Shown here piece by piece: positions 9,738-17,888 of a stretch of DNA of 64,000 nt. Within the stretch, counting starts at the first letter, position 1, and each line of letters begins with the position of its first letter. The stretch is from Streptomyces sp. NBC_00490 (lineage in GTDB: Bacteria > Actinomycetota > Actinomycetes > Streptomycetales > Streptomycetaceae), in contig NZ_CP107869.1 in NCBI RefSeq assembly GCF_036013645.1, positions 1,550,001 to 1,614,000 of the forward strand, read 5' to 3'. A program made the position numbers and the translations under genes. The notes beneath the pieces were generated by a model. It searched no databases and was not told the DNA's origin. It saw only the letters and a list, made by a program, of their open reading frames with translations.

Positions 9738-11033
9738 GTGGCGGACGCGACGGAGCTGTGGGACGCGGGGGAACGGCTCGACGAGCAAGGGCTGAAGGCA
9801 CTCCAGTTGGAGCGGCTGCGGACGTCTCTGCGGCACGCGTACGACCATGTGCCGTTCTACCGGGAGTCCTTCGACAAGGCGGGTGTCGGTCCCGACGACT
9901 GCCGGTCCCTCGCCGATCTCGCCCGCTTCCCCTTCACCACCAAGGCGGACCTGCGCGAGAACTACCCGTACGGGACGTTCGCCGTACCGCGGGACCGCGT
10001 CCGCCGTATCCACGCGTCGAGCGGCACCACCGGACGCCCGACGGTCGTCGGCTACACGGACGGCGACCTCTCCCTGTGGTCCGACATGGTGGCCCGCTCG
10101 CTGCGGGCGGCGGGCGCCCGGCCGGGCGACATCGTCCATGTCGCCTACGGCTACGGCCTGTTCACCGGCGGCCTCGGCGCCCACTACGGCGCCGAACGGC
10201 TCGGCTGTACGGTCGTCCCCGCGTCAGGCGGCATGACGGCCCGTCAAGTCCAGCTGATCCAGGACCTGAAGCCCGGCATCATCATGGTGACCCCGTCGTA
10301 CATGCTGACGATCCTGGACGAGTTCGAGCGCCGGGGCATCGACCCGCGCGGCACCTCCCTCCGCGTCGGCGTCTTCGGTGCCGAGCCCTGGACGGAGCGG
10401 ATGCGCCGGGAGATCGAGGAGCGGTTCGCGATCGACGCGGTCGACATATACGGGCTGTCCGAGGTGATCGGTCCGGGAGTGGCGCAGGAGTGCGTGGAGA
10501 CCAAGGACGGGCTGCACATCTGGGAGGACCACTTCTTCCCGGAGGTCGTCGACCCGTTCACCGGTGAGGTGCTGCCGGACGGCGAGAAGGGCGAACTGGT
10601 CTTCACCTCGCTCACCAAGGAGGCGATGCCCGTCATCCGGTACCGGACCCGGGACCTGACGCGGCTGCTGCCGGGCACGGCACGCGTGTTCCGCCGGATG
10701 GAGAAGGTCACCGGCCGCAGCGACGACATGGTGATCCTGCGCGGCGTGAACCTCTTCCCCACCCAGATCGAGGAGATCGTCCTGCGGACGCCCGGTGTGG
10801 CGCCGCACTTCCAGCTCCGCCTCACCCGCGAAGGCCGCCTCGACGCCCTCACCGTACGTGCCGAGGCCCGCCCCGGCGCGACCCCCGAGGCGCGGGAAGC
10901 GGCCGCGTCGGCGATCACCGCCGCCGTGAAGGACGGCATCGGCGTCTCCGTCACCGTCGAGATCGTCGAACCCGAGTCGCTGGAACGGTCGGTGGGCAAG
11001 ATCCGCCGGATCGTGGACCTGCGCCCCCGCTAG
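9738..11033 (+). CDS. paaK: Phenylacetate-CoA ligase
   Basis: 431 residues, close to known PaaK enzymes. GTG at 9738 is preceded by GAAGGAGA at 7 bases. PaaK features include the N-terminal LRTSLRHAYDHVPFYRE segment, the ATP loop SSGTTGRPT (about residues 93-101), YGLSEVIGPGVAQEC, and the C-terminal domain with V-T-G-R-S-D-D-M and R-G-V-N-L-F-P. It activates phenylacetate with ATP and CoA to phenylacetyl-CoA, the entry step of the paa epoxidation pathway. No other paa genes (epoxidase subunits, ring hydrolase) are in the window, so the pathway would have to be completed elsewhere. Confidence 0.93.
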   Translation: MADATELWDAGERLDEQGLKALQLERLRTSLRHAYDHVPFYRESFDKAGVGPDDCRSLADLARFPFTTKADLRENYPYGTFAVPRDRVRRIHASSGTTGRPTVVGYTDGDLSLWSDMVARSLRAAGARPGDIVHVAYGYGLFTGGLGAHYGAERLGCTVVPASGGMTARQVQLIQDLKPGIIMVTPSYMLTILDEFERRGIDPRGTSLRVGVFGAEPWTERMRREIEERFAIDAVDIYGLSEVIGPGVAQECVETKDGLHIWEDHFFPEVVDPFTGEVLPDGEKGELVFTSLTKEAMPVIRYRTRDLTRLLPGTARVFRRMEKVTGRSDDMVILRGVNLFPTQIEEIVLRTPGVAPHFQLRLTREGRLDALTVRAEARPGATPEAREAAASAITAAVKDGIGVSVTVEIVEPESLERSVGKIRRIVDLRPR

Positions 11034-11043
11034 ACGACAGGGC

Positions 11044-12543
11044 CTAGGCGAACCGGTCCCTGAGCTCCCGCTTGAGGATCTTCCCGCTCGCGTTCCGGGG
11101 CAGCTCGTCCACGAACAGCACCCGCTTCGGCGCCTTGAAGTGGGCGAGCTTCTCGCGTGCGTGGGCGATGAGTTCGGCCTCCTCGACCTCTTCCCCCGCG
11201 CGGGGGACGACGACGGCTGTCACGGCCTCGATCCAGCGCTCGTCCGGCAGACCGATGACCGCCACCTCGGCGACGGCGTCGTGGGTGTAGAGCGCGTCCT
11301 CGACCTGGCGTGAGGCGACCAGTACGCCCCCGGAGTTGATGACGTCCTTCACACGGTCGACGATGGTGAAGTAGCCGTGGGCGTCGCGGACCGCGAGGTC
11401 GCCGGAGTGGAACCAGCCGTCGCGGAAGGCGTCGGCGGTCTCCTCGGGCTTGTCCCAGTAGCCCTCGCACAACTGCGGTGAGCGGTAGACGATCTCGCCC
11501 GGCGTGCCGTCGGGGACCTCCTTGCCGTCCTCGTCGACCACGCGGGCGTCGACGAAGAGCACCGGGCGGCCGCACGAGTCCATCCGGCCCTTGTGCTCGT
11601 CCGGAGCCAGGACCGTGGCCAGCGGGCCGATCTCGCTCTGCCCGAAACAGTTGTAGAAGGCGAGCTTCGGGAGCCGTTCGCGCAGCCGCTCCAGGACGGG
11701 CACCGGCATGATCGAGGCGCCGTAGTAGGCCTTGCGCAGTCCGCCGAGATCGCGGGTGGTGAAGTCGGGGCGGTTAGACAGGCCGATCCACACCGTCGGC
11801 GGCGCGAAGAGGCTGTCCGCGCGGCCCTCCTCGATCAGGTCGAGGATCCGGTCGCCGTCGGGCGCGTCGAGGATGATGTTGGTCGCCCCGGCCGCCAGGT
11901 ACGGCAGCAGGAACACATGCATCTGCGCCGAGTGGTAGAGCGGGAGGGCGTGCACGGGACGGTCGCCCGCGCTCAGGTCCAGTGCCGTGATGGCGCTCAG
12001 GTACTCGTGCACCAGGGCGCGGTGCGTCATCATCGCGCCCTTCGGGAGCGCCGTCGTGCCCGAGGTGTAGAGCAGCTGGACCAGGTCCTCGCCGCGCGGT
12101 TCGGGCCCGTCGTACACGGGCGCCGACTCCAGCCGGGCCGGCAGCGCGTCGTCCGCGTCACGCAAGGGCAGGGTGCGTACGCCGTCCGGGAGGCGGTCCG
12201 CAAGGTCCGGGTCCGCGAGGACCAGTGCGCTGCCCGACTGGCGGACGATGTACGCCAGATCCTCGCCGGTCAGGTGCTGGTTCACGGGGACGTGCACCAG
12301 GCCCGCGCGGGCGCAGGCGAGGAAGGCGATGAGGTAGGCGTCGGAGTTGCGGCCGAACGCGCCGACCCGGTCGCCCGGCGACAGGCCTTCGGCGAGCAGG
12401 ACGCTCGCCGCGCGCGAGACGGCCTCGTCGAGTTCCTCGTAGGTCCATGAGCGGTCGCCGTACTCCACGGCGACCCGTGCCGGGGTGCGCCGGGCGCTGC
12501 GCCGCAGCACTCCGTCAACCGTGCTGCCGTGTCCAGGCGTCAT
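11044..12543 (-). CDS. AMP-dependent acyl/aryl-CoA synthetase
   Basis: 499 residues from ATG at 12543. The ANL superfamily motifs are LLYTSGTTALPKGAM (phosphate loop), YNCFGQSEIG, GWFHSGDLA, DRVKDVINSGGVLVASRQVE and the C-terminal PRNASGKILKREL catalytic-lysine motif. Conservation is complete, so it should be an active CoA ligase. Similar proteins are annotated as long-chain fatty-acid or benzoate/cyclohexanecarboxylate-CoA ligases; the substrate is open. It converges on paaK with 10 bp between the stop codons and is divergent from the N-acyl amidase gene. Confidence 0.9.
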   Translation of the reverse strand: MTPGHGSTVDGVLRRSARRTPARVAVEYGDRSWTYEELDEAVSRAASVLLAEGLSPGDRVGAFGRNSDAYLIAFLACARAGLVHVPVNQHLTGEDLAYIVRQSGSALVLADPDLADRLPDGVRTLPLRDADDALPARLESAPVYDGPEPRGEDLVQLLYTSGTTALPKGAMMTHRALVHEYLSAITALDLSAGDRPVHALPLYHSAQMHVFLLPYLAAGATNIILDAPDGDRILDLIEEGRADSLFAPPTVWIGLSNRPDFTTRDLGGLRKAYYGASIMPVPVLERLRERLPKLAFYNCFGQSEIGPLATVLAPDEHKGRMDSCGRPVLFVDARVVDEDGKEVPDGTPGEIVYRSPQLCEGYWDKPEETADAFRDGWFHSGDLAVRDAHGYFTIVDRVKDVINSGGVLVASRQVEDALYTHDAVAEVAVIGLPDERWIEAVTAVVVPRAGEEVEEAELIAHAREKLAHFKAPKRVLFVDELPRNASGKILKRELRDRFA

Positions 12544-12650
12544 GACACATGATCCTCGGTCCCGCACCGCGGGAGGTCAAGCACGGGTCCAGGACACATA
12601 CCCGTTGGTACGCTCAACCGCCCCTTCCCTCAATGACGTTGGGAGGCACG

Positions 12651-15044
12651 ATGCGCACCCGCCTCAGACGCATACTCGTCGCGGCAGTCGCCCTGCTCAC
12701 CGCCACGGCCGCGCTGCCGGCAGCCGCGGCCGAAGGCCACAACCGTCAGCAACACCCCTCGCACGGCGGCCTGTCCGCCACGATCCGCTACACCGAGTAC
12801 GGCATCCCGCACATCCTCGCGAAGAACTACACGGACCTCGGCTTCGGCACCGGCTGGGCACAGGCCGCCGACCAGGTGTGCACGCTCGCCGACGGCTTCG
12901 TGACCGTGCGCGGGGAACGCTCCCGGTTCTTCGGGCCCGACGCGGCGCCCGACTTCTCGCTCTCCTCGGCCGCCAGGAACCTCTCCAGCGACCTCTACTT
13001 CCAGGGTGTCCGGGAGGCGCGCACGGTCGAGAAGCTGCTCGCCGAACCGGCGCCGCGGGGGCCGAGCCGCCGGGCGAAGGACCTGATGCGGGGCTTCGCG
13101 GCCGGCTACAACACGTGGCTCGAGCAGAACCGCGTCACCGACCCCGCCTGCAAGGGCGCCGCCTGGGTCCGCCCGGTGACGGCCCTCGACGTGGCCGCGC
13201 GCGGCTTCGCGCTCGCCGTACTCGGCGGGCAGGGGCGCGGCGTGGACGGCATCACCGCCGCCCAGCCGCCCACGACCACCTCCACTGCGGCACCCGACGC
13301 CCAGGACACCGCCCGGGCGGCCCGGGAACTGCTGGCCGCCGACACCGCCGACATGGGCTCCAACGCCGTCGCCTTCAGCGGCACGACCACCGCGAACGGC
13401 CGCGGGCTGCTGCTCGGCAACCCCCACTACCCCTGGCAGGGCGGCCGCCGCTTCTGGCAGTCGCAGCAGACGATCCCCGGCGAACTCAACGTCTCCGGCG
13501 GCTCCCTGCTCGGCTCCGCGACGGTCTCCATCGGTCACAACGCGAAGGTGGCGTGGAGCCACACCGTCGCGACCGGCGTCCCCCTCAACCTCCATCAGCT
13601 GACGCTGGATCCGGCCGACCCCACGGCGTACCTCGTGGACGGCAAGCCGGAGAAGATGACCCAGCGCACGGTGACCGTCCGGGTCAAGGACGGCGCCCCG
13701 GTGACACGGACGCAGTGGTGGACCCGGTACGGGCCCGTGGTCACCTCGTTCGGCGCCTCGCTGCCCCTGCCCTGGTCCAGCACGACGGCGTACGCCCTCA
13801 ACGACCCCAACTCCGCCAACCTGCGCGCCTCCGACACCGCCCTCGGCTTCAGCAAGGCCCGCTCCACGGCGGAGGTGCTCGGCTCGCTCCGGCGCACACA
13901 GGGCCTGCCGTGGGTGAACACGGTCGCCGCCGACTCGGGCGGCCACACCCTGTTCACCCAGTCCCAGGTGCTCCCCCGCATCACCGACGAGCTGGCCCAG
14001 CGCTGCTCCACGCCCCTGGGCAAGGTCACCTATCCCTCCGCCGGGCTGGCGATCCTCGACGGCTCGCGTGGCGACTGCGCGCCCGGCTCCGATCCCGACG
14101 CCGTGCAGCCGGGTGTCTTCGGTCCGGCGAAGATGCCGACCCTCACGGACGCCGCGTACGCGGAGAACTCCAACGACAGCGCCTGGCTCGCCAACGCCGA
14201 CCGGCCGCTGACCGGGTACGAGCGGGTCTTCGGCACCATCGGCACACAGCGCTCGCTGCGGACCCGGGGCGCGATCGAGGACGTGTCGGCGATGGCACAG
14301 CGCGGTCGGCTGACCGTGCGGGATCTGCAGGCGCAGCAGTTCGCCAACCGGGTGCCCGCGGGCGACCTGGCCGCGGCCGACGCGGCGAAGGCGTGCGCGG
14401 CGCTGCCGGGAGGCACGGCAACGGGCAGTGACGGCAGAGCCGTTGATGTCGGCGAGGCCTGTGGGGTGCTCGCCGCATGGGACCGTACGGTGAACACCGA
14501 CAGCCGGGGCGCCCTGCTCTTCGACCGGCTGTGGCGGAAGATCCCCGCGGCCCAGCTGTGGAAGGTGCCGTTCTCGGCCGCCGACCCGGTGCACACACCG
14601 AACACCCTCAACACGGCGTCGCCAGCCTTCGCCACGGCCCTCGCGGACGCGGTCTCCGAGTTGCGGGCGGCGGGTATCGCGCTGAACTCCCCGCTCGGAC
14701 AGCACCAGTTCGTCGTACGCAACGGTCAGCGCATCGCGGTCTCGGGCGGCACCGAGTCCCTGGGCATCTGGAACAAGGTCGAGCCGGTGTGGGACCCGGC
14801 TCAGGGGGGCTACACGGAGGTCACCACCGGCTCCAGCTACATCCAGGCGGTCGGCTGGGACGGCAGCCGCTGCCCGGTGGCCCGCACCCTCCTGTCGTAC
14901 TCCCAGTCCTCGAACCCGAACTCGCCCCACTACAGCGACCAGACCCGGCTGTACTCCCAGGAGAAGTGGGTGACGTCCCGCTTCTGCGAGAAGGACATCC
15001 TGACGTCGCCCGGACTGAAGGTGGTCCATGTGCGCGAACGCTGA
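12651..15044 (+). CDS. Secreted penicillin/AHL acylase-family N-acyl amidase
   Basis: 797 residues, matching secreted Streptomyces/Actinoplanes acylases such as AhlM and aculeacin A acylase (about 790-800). A signal peptide (RRILVAAVALLTATAALPAAAA) leads into the alpha subunit. The autoprocessing site is M-G-S-N-A, making Ser237 the new N-terminal nucleophile of the beta subunit. The preceding Thr/Ala-rich linker is the expected excised propeptide, and the beta-chain N-terminus G-N-P-H-Y-P-W is typical. It should cleave long acyl chains from lipopeptides, penicillins or N-acylhomoserine lactones outside the cell. GGGAGG precedes the ATG. A strong bidirectional hairpin follows the stop. Confidence 0.92.
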   Translation: MRTRLRRILVAAVALLTATAALPAAAAEGHNRQQHPSHGGLSATIRYTEYGIPHILAKNYTDLGFGTGWAQAADQVCTLADGFVTVRGERSRFFGPDAAPDFSLSSAARNLSSDLYFQGVREARTVEKLLAEPAPRGPSRRAKDLMRGFAAGYNTWLEQNRVTDPACKGAAWVRPVTALDVAARGFALAVLGGQGRGVDGITAAQPPTTTSTAAPDAQDTARAARELLAADTADMGSNAVAFSGTTTANGRGLLLGNPHYPWQGGRRFWQSQQTIPGELNVSGGSLLGSATVSIGHNAKVAWSHTVATGVPLNLHQLTLDPADPTAYLVDGKPEKMTQRTVTVRVKDGAPVTRTQWWTRYGPVVTSFGASLPLPWSSTTAYALNDPNSANLRASDTALGFSKARSTAEVLGSLRRTQGLPWVNTVAADSGGHTLFTQSQVLPRITDELAQRCSTPLGKVTYPSAGLAILDGSRGDCAPGSDPDAVQPGVFGPAKMPTLTDAAYAENSNDSAWLANADRPLTGYERVFGTIGTQRSLRTRGAIEDVSAMAQRGRLTVRDLQAQQFANRVPAGDLAAADAAKACAALPGGTATGSDGRAVDVGEACGVLAAWDRTVNTDSRGALLFDRLWRKIPAAQLWKVPFSAADPVHTPNTLNTASPAFATALADAVSELRAAGIALNSPLGQHQFVVRNGQRIAVSGGTESLGIWNKVEPVWDPAQGGYTEVTTGSSYIQAVGWDGSRCPVARTLLSYSQSSNPNSPHYSDQTRLYSQEKWVTSRFCEKDILTSPGLKVVHVRER

Positions 15045-15074
15045 GTCCCACGCCGTCAGGGCGTAGCCGGACCC

Positions 15075-15112
15075 GGTGTCGTCCAGCTCTCCGGTGAGAG
15101 CCGGACGACACC
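15075..15112. terminator. Bidirectional hairpin terminator
   Basis: GGTGTCGTCC (15075-15084) pairs perfectly with GGACGACACC (15103-15112). Inside, GCTCTC and GAGAGC extend the stem around a CGGT loop. A smaller CCCCTG-CTG-CAGGGG hairpin follows at 15128-15142. The structure lies between the convergent acylase and acyl-CoA synthetase genes and could terminate both. There is no U-tract, as is common in Streptomyces. Confidence 0.75.
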
Positions 15113-15143
15113 GTCGGGTTCGGGGAGCCCCTGCTGCAGGGGT

Positions 15144-16697
15144 TCACACCTGGCGGACGCGGCCCTCCCAGTACGGGTCCCGCAGCCGTCGCTTGTACAG
15201 CTTGCCGTTGGGGTCGCGGGGCATCTCGGTGATGAAGTCGACCGTCTTCGGACACTTGTAGCCGGCGAGCCGGCCCGCGCAGTGGGCGAGGACGTCGGCG
15301 GCCAGGTCCGGTCCGGGTTCGTGGCCCGGGGCCGGTTCCACGACCGCCTTGACCTCCTCGCCCCAGTCGTCGTGCGGGATGCCGAAGGCGGCGGCGTCGG
15401 CGACCGCGGGGTGCTGGAGCAGGACGGACTCGATCTCGGCGGGATAGATGTTGACCCCGCCCGAGATGATCATGTCGATCTTGCGGTCGCGGAGGAAGAG
15501 ATAGCCGTCCTCGTCCAGGAGGCCGAGATCACCGACGGTGAAGAAGTCGCCTATGCGGTTCTTCTTCGTCTTCGTCTCGTCCTTGTGGTACGAGAACCCG
15601 CCGGTGTTCATCTTCAGGTACACGGTGCCCAGTTCACCGGGCGGCAGCCGGTTGCCGTCGTCGTCGAAGATCGCCAACTCGCTGATGGGCCAGGCCTTTC
15701 CGACCGTGCCCGGCTTCTTCAGCCAGTCCTCCGCGGTGGCGAAGGCGCCGCCGCCCTCGCTGGCCGCGTAGTACTCCTCCACACAGGGCCCCCACCAGTC
15801 GAGCATCGCCCGCTTCACATGGTCGGGGCAGGGCGCGGCGCCGTGGATGGCGTGCCGCATGGCGGAGACGTCGTAGCGCGCCCTGATGTCCTGCGGCAGC
15901 GCCAGCAGGCGGTGGAACTGGGTCGGGACCATGTGCGTGTGGGTGCATCGCTCCTGGTCGATCAGCCGGAGCATCTCCTCGGGCGTCCACTTGTCCATCA
16001 GCACCAGACGGTGGCCGATGTGCAGGGACGCGCTCGCGAACTGGAGCACCGCCGTGTGGTAGAGCGGCGAGCAGACGAGGTGCACGTTGTCGTCGTAGGG
16101 CCTGATGCCGAAGATGCCGAGGAAGCCGCCGAGGTAGGCCTCCTCGGGGAGCTTGCCGGGCAGCGGGCGACGGATGCCGCGGGGGCGTCCTGTGGTGCCC
16201 GACGTGTAGTTCATGACCCAGCCGAGGGTGCGGTCCTCGGGCGCCGACTCCGGCTGCCCTTCGAGGAGTTCGGCGTACGGGCGGAAGCCCTCGACCTCGC
16301 CGATCGCATACCGGTGGGTGGCGGGCAGGCCGGCCTCGTCGGCGGCCTGGCGGGCGGGGCCGGCGAAGCGCTCGTGGGCGAGGAAGACCTTGGCGCCGGA
16401 GTCGGCGACGATCCAGGCGATCTCCGGGCCCACGAAGTGGTGGTTGATCGGGACGAGGTAGAACCCGGCCTGGGTGGCGGCGAGATGGGCGGTGAAGAAG
16501 TCGACGCCGTTGGGCAGGACGACCGCGAAGGCGTCCCCGCGCTCCATGCCGGCGGCGCGCAGACCGTGGACGAGGCGGTTGGCGGCGGCGTGCAGCCGGC
16601 CGGCGGTCCATTTCTCGCCGTCGGGGGCGACGAGGACGGTGCGGTCGGGGTCGGCGGTGGCCTGGGCCCAGAAGCCGGGCGGGGGTGTGCTCGTCAC
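15144..16697 (-). CDS. Acyl-CoA synthetase (FadD family)
   Basis: 517 residues from GTG at 16697, which overlaps the TGA of the nitronate monooxygenase gene by 4 bp (GTGA), so translation is coupled. ANL motifs: MNYTSGTTGRPRG, YYAASEGGG, a hinge D-R-K-I-D-M-I-I-S-G-G-V-N-I-Y-P-A-E-I-E, and the catalytic-lysine motif PNGKLYKR. It activates a carboxylic acid to its CoA thioester. Pairing with a 2-nitropropane-dioxygenase-like flavoenzyme and an operator shared with the 4.4-kb synthetase locus argues for a role in the same fatty- or isoprenoid-acid programme. The substrate is unknown. Confidence 0.9.
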   Translation of the reverse strand: MTSTPPPGFWAQATADPDRTVLVAPDGEKWTAGRLHAAANRLVHGLRAAGMERGDAFAVVLPNGVDFFTAHLAATQAGFYLVPINHHFVGPEIAWIVADSGAKVFLAHERFAGPARQAADEAGLPATHRYAIGEVEGFRPYAELLEGQPESAPEDRTLGWVMNYTSGTTGRPRGIRRPLPGKLPEEAYLGGFLGIFGIRPYDDNVHLVCSPLYHTAVLQFASASLHIGHRLVLMDKWTPEEMLRLIDQERCTHTHMVPTQFHRLLALPQDIRARYDVSAMRHAIHGAAPCPDHVKRAMLDWWGPCVEEYYAASEGGGAFATAEDWLKKPGTVGKAWPISELAIFDDDGNRLPPGELGTVYLKMNTGGFSYHKDETKTKKNRIGDFFTVGDLGLLDEDGYLFLRDRKIDMIISGGVNIYPAEIESVLLQHPAVADAAAFGIPHDDWGEEVKAVVEPAPGHEPGPDLAADVLAHCAGRLAGYKCPKTVDFITEMPRDPNGKLYKRRLRDPYWEGRVRQV

Positions 16698-17803
16698 TGG
16701 CCGCTCCTTCCGGCGATGCGGTTGACGTGGTCGACGGCCTGCTCGAAGCCGCGGGTGAGGTCGTCGAAGACGGCCTGGACACTGCGTTCGCTGTTCATCC
16801 GGCCGACGATCTGTCCGACGGGGGTGCCGAGCAGGGGCTCGACCTCGTATTTCTGGATGCGTGTGAGGGCATCGGCGACGAGCAGGCCCTGGAGGGGCAT
16901 GGGCAGGGTGCCGGGGCCGTTCGGGTCGTCCCAGGCGTCCGTCCACTCGGTCCGCAGCTGGCGTGCGGGTTTCCCGGTCAGGGCGCGCGAGCGGACCGTG
17001 TCGCCGGAGCCCGCCTCCAGCAGCTTCCGCGTCACCGCGGGCGAGGACATCTCGGCCTCGGTGCAGGTGAGCCACAACGAGCCCAGCCACACACCCTGGG
17101 CGCCGAGCGCCAGCGCGGCCGCCACCTGCCGTCCGCTGCCGATGCCGCCCGCGGCCAGTACCGGCAGCGGGTCGACGGCGTCGACGACCTCGGGGGTCAG
17201 CACCATCGAGGCGATCTCGCCGGTGTGTCCGCCCGCCTCGTAGCCCTGCGCGACGACGATGTCGATGCCGCCTTCCTTGTGCTTGACGGCGTGCCGGGCG
17301 CTGCCCGCGAGCGCGGCGACGAGCACGCCCCGGTCATGTGCGCGGTCCACGACATCCGCGGGCGGCGAGCCGAGGGCGTTGGCGAGCAGCTTGATCGGAT
17401 AGTCGAAGGCGACGTCGAGCTGGTTGCGGGCGACCTGCTCCATCCACCCGGTGATCCGCCAGCCGGACACGTCCCCCTCGGCCAGTTCGGGCACGCCGTA
17501 CTTGGCGAGGGTGTCCTTGACGTACTGCCGGTGTCCCTCGGGGATCATGGCCTCGACCTCGGCCTCGGTCACCCCCTCGACCTTCTTGGCGGGCATGACG
17601 ACGTCCAGCCCGTACGGCCTGCCCTCGACATGGGCCTCGATCCAGTCGAGGTCGCGTTTGAGGTCGTCGGGGGCGGTGTAGCGGACCGCGCCGAGCACGC
17701 CGAAGCCGCCGGCCCGGCTGATGGCCGCAGCGACGGCGGGGAACGGCGTGAAGCCGAAGATGGCGTGCTCGACTCCCAGTTTCTTGCTCAGCTCCGTCTG
17801 CAT
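16694..17803 (-). CDS. Nitronate monooxygenase-like flavoprotein
   Basis: 369 residues. A TIM-barrel NMO/2-nitropropane dioxygenase: the N-terminal half has the substrate-side loop F-G-F-T-P-F-P, and the FMN phosphate site is formed by A-Q-G-Y-E-A-G-G-H-T-G and V-L-A-A-G-G-I-G-S-G-R-Q. The family oxidises nitronates, but in actinobacteria many members sit with acyl-CoA genes and may be enoyl reductases (FabK-like). It is the first gene of a two-gene unit with the downstream acyl-CoA synthetase. Its promoter region carries the TCTGA-N7-TCAGA operator and faces the divergent serine-hydrolase gene. Confidence 0.87.
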   Translation of the reverse strand: MQTELSKKLGVEHAIFGFTPFPAVAAAISRAGGFGVLGAVRYTAPDDLKRDLDWIEAHVEGRPYGLDVVMPAKKVEGVTEAEVEAMIPEGHRQYVKDTLAKYGVPELAEGDVSGWRITGWMEQVARNQLDVAFDYPIKLLANALGSPPADVVDRAHDRGVLVAALAGSARHAVKHKEGGIDIVVAQGYEAGGHTGEIASMVLTPEVVDAVDPLPVLAAGGIGSGRQVAAALALGAQGVWLGSLWLTCTEAEMSSPAVTRKLLEAGSGDTVRSRALTGKPARQLRTEWTDAWDDPNGPGTLPMPLQGLLVADALTRIQKYEVEPLLGTPVGQIVGRMNSERSVQAVFDDLTRGFEQAVDHVNRIAGRSGQ

Positions 17804-17842
17804 GGGCGCAGGATGCCGCAGTCCTCCGGAGGACGGAAGGGG

Positions 17843-17864
17843 TTTTCTGATGCTCCGTCAGATT
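17843..17864. promoter_or_regulatory. Second copy of the TTTTCTGA-N7-TCAGATT operator
   Basis: TCTGA at 17846-17850 and TCAGA at 17858-17862 are separated by TGCTCCG. Arms and flanking T-runs are identical to the site at 4329-4350 while the spacer differs, which is what a dimeric regulator site would show. It lies 40 bp upstream of the nitronate monooxygenase start and 25 bp before the divergent serine-hydrolase start. Confidence 0.65.
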
Positions 17865-17888
17865 CAGTCGCCGGGTTAGAGTTCCACG

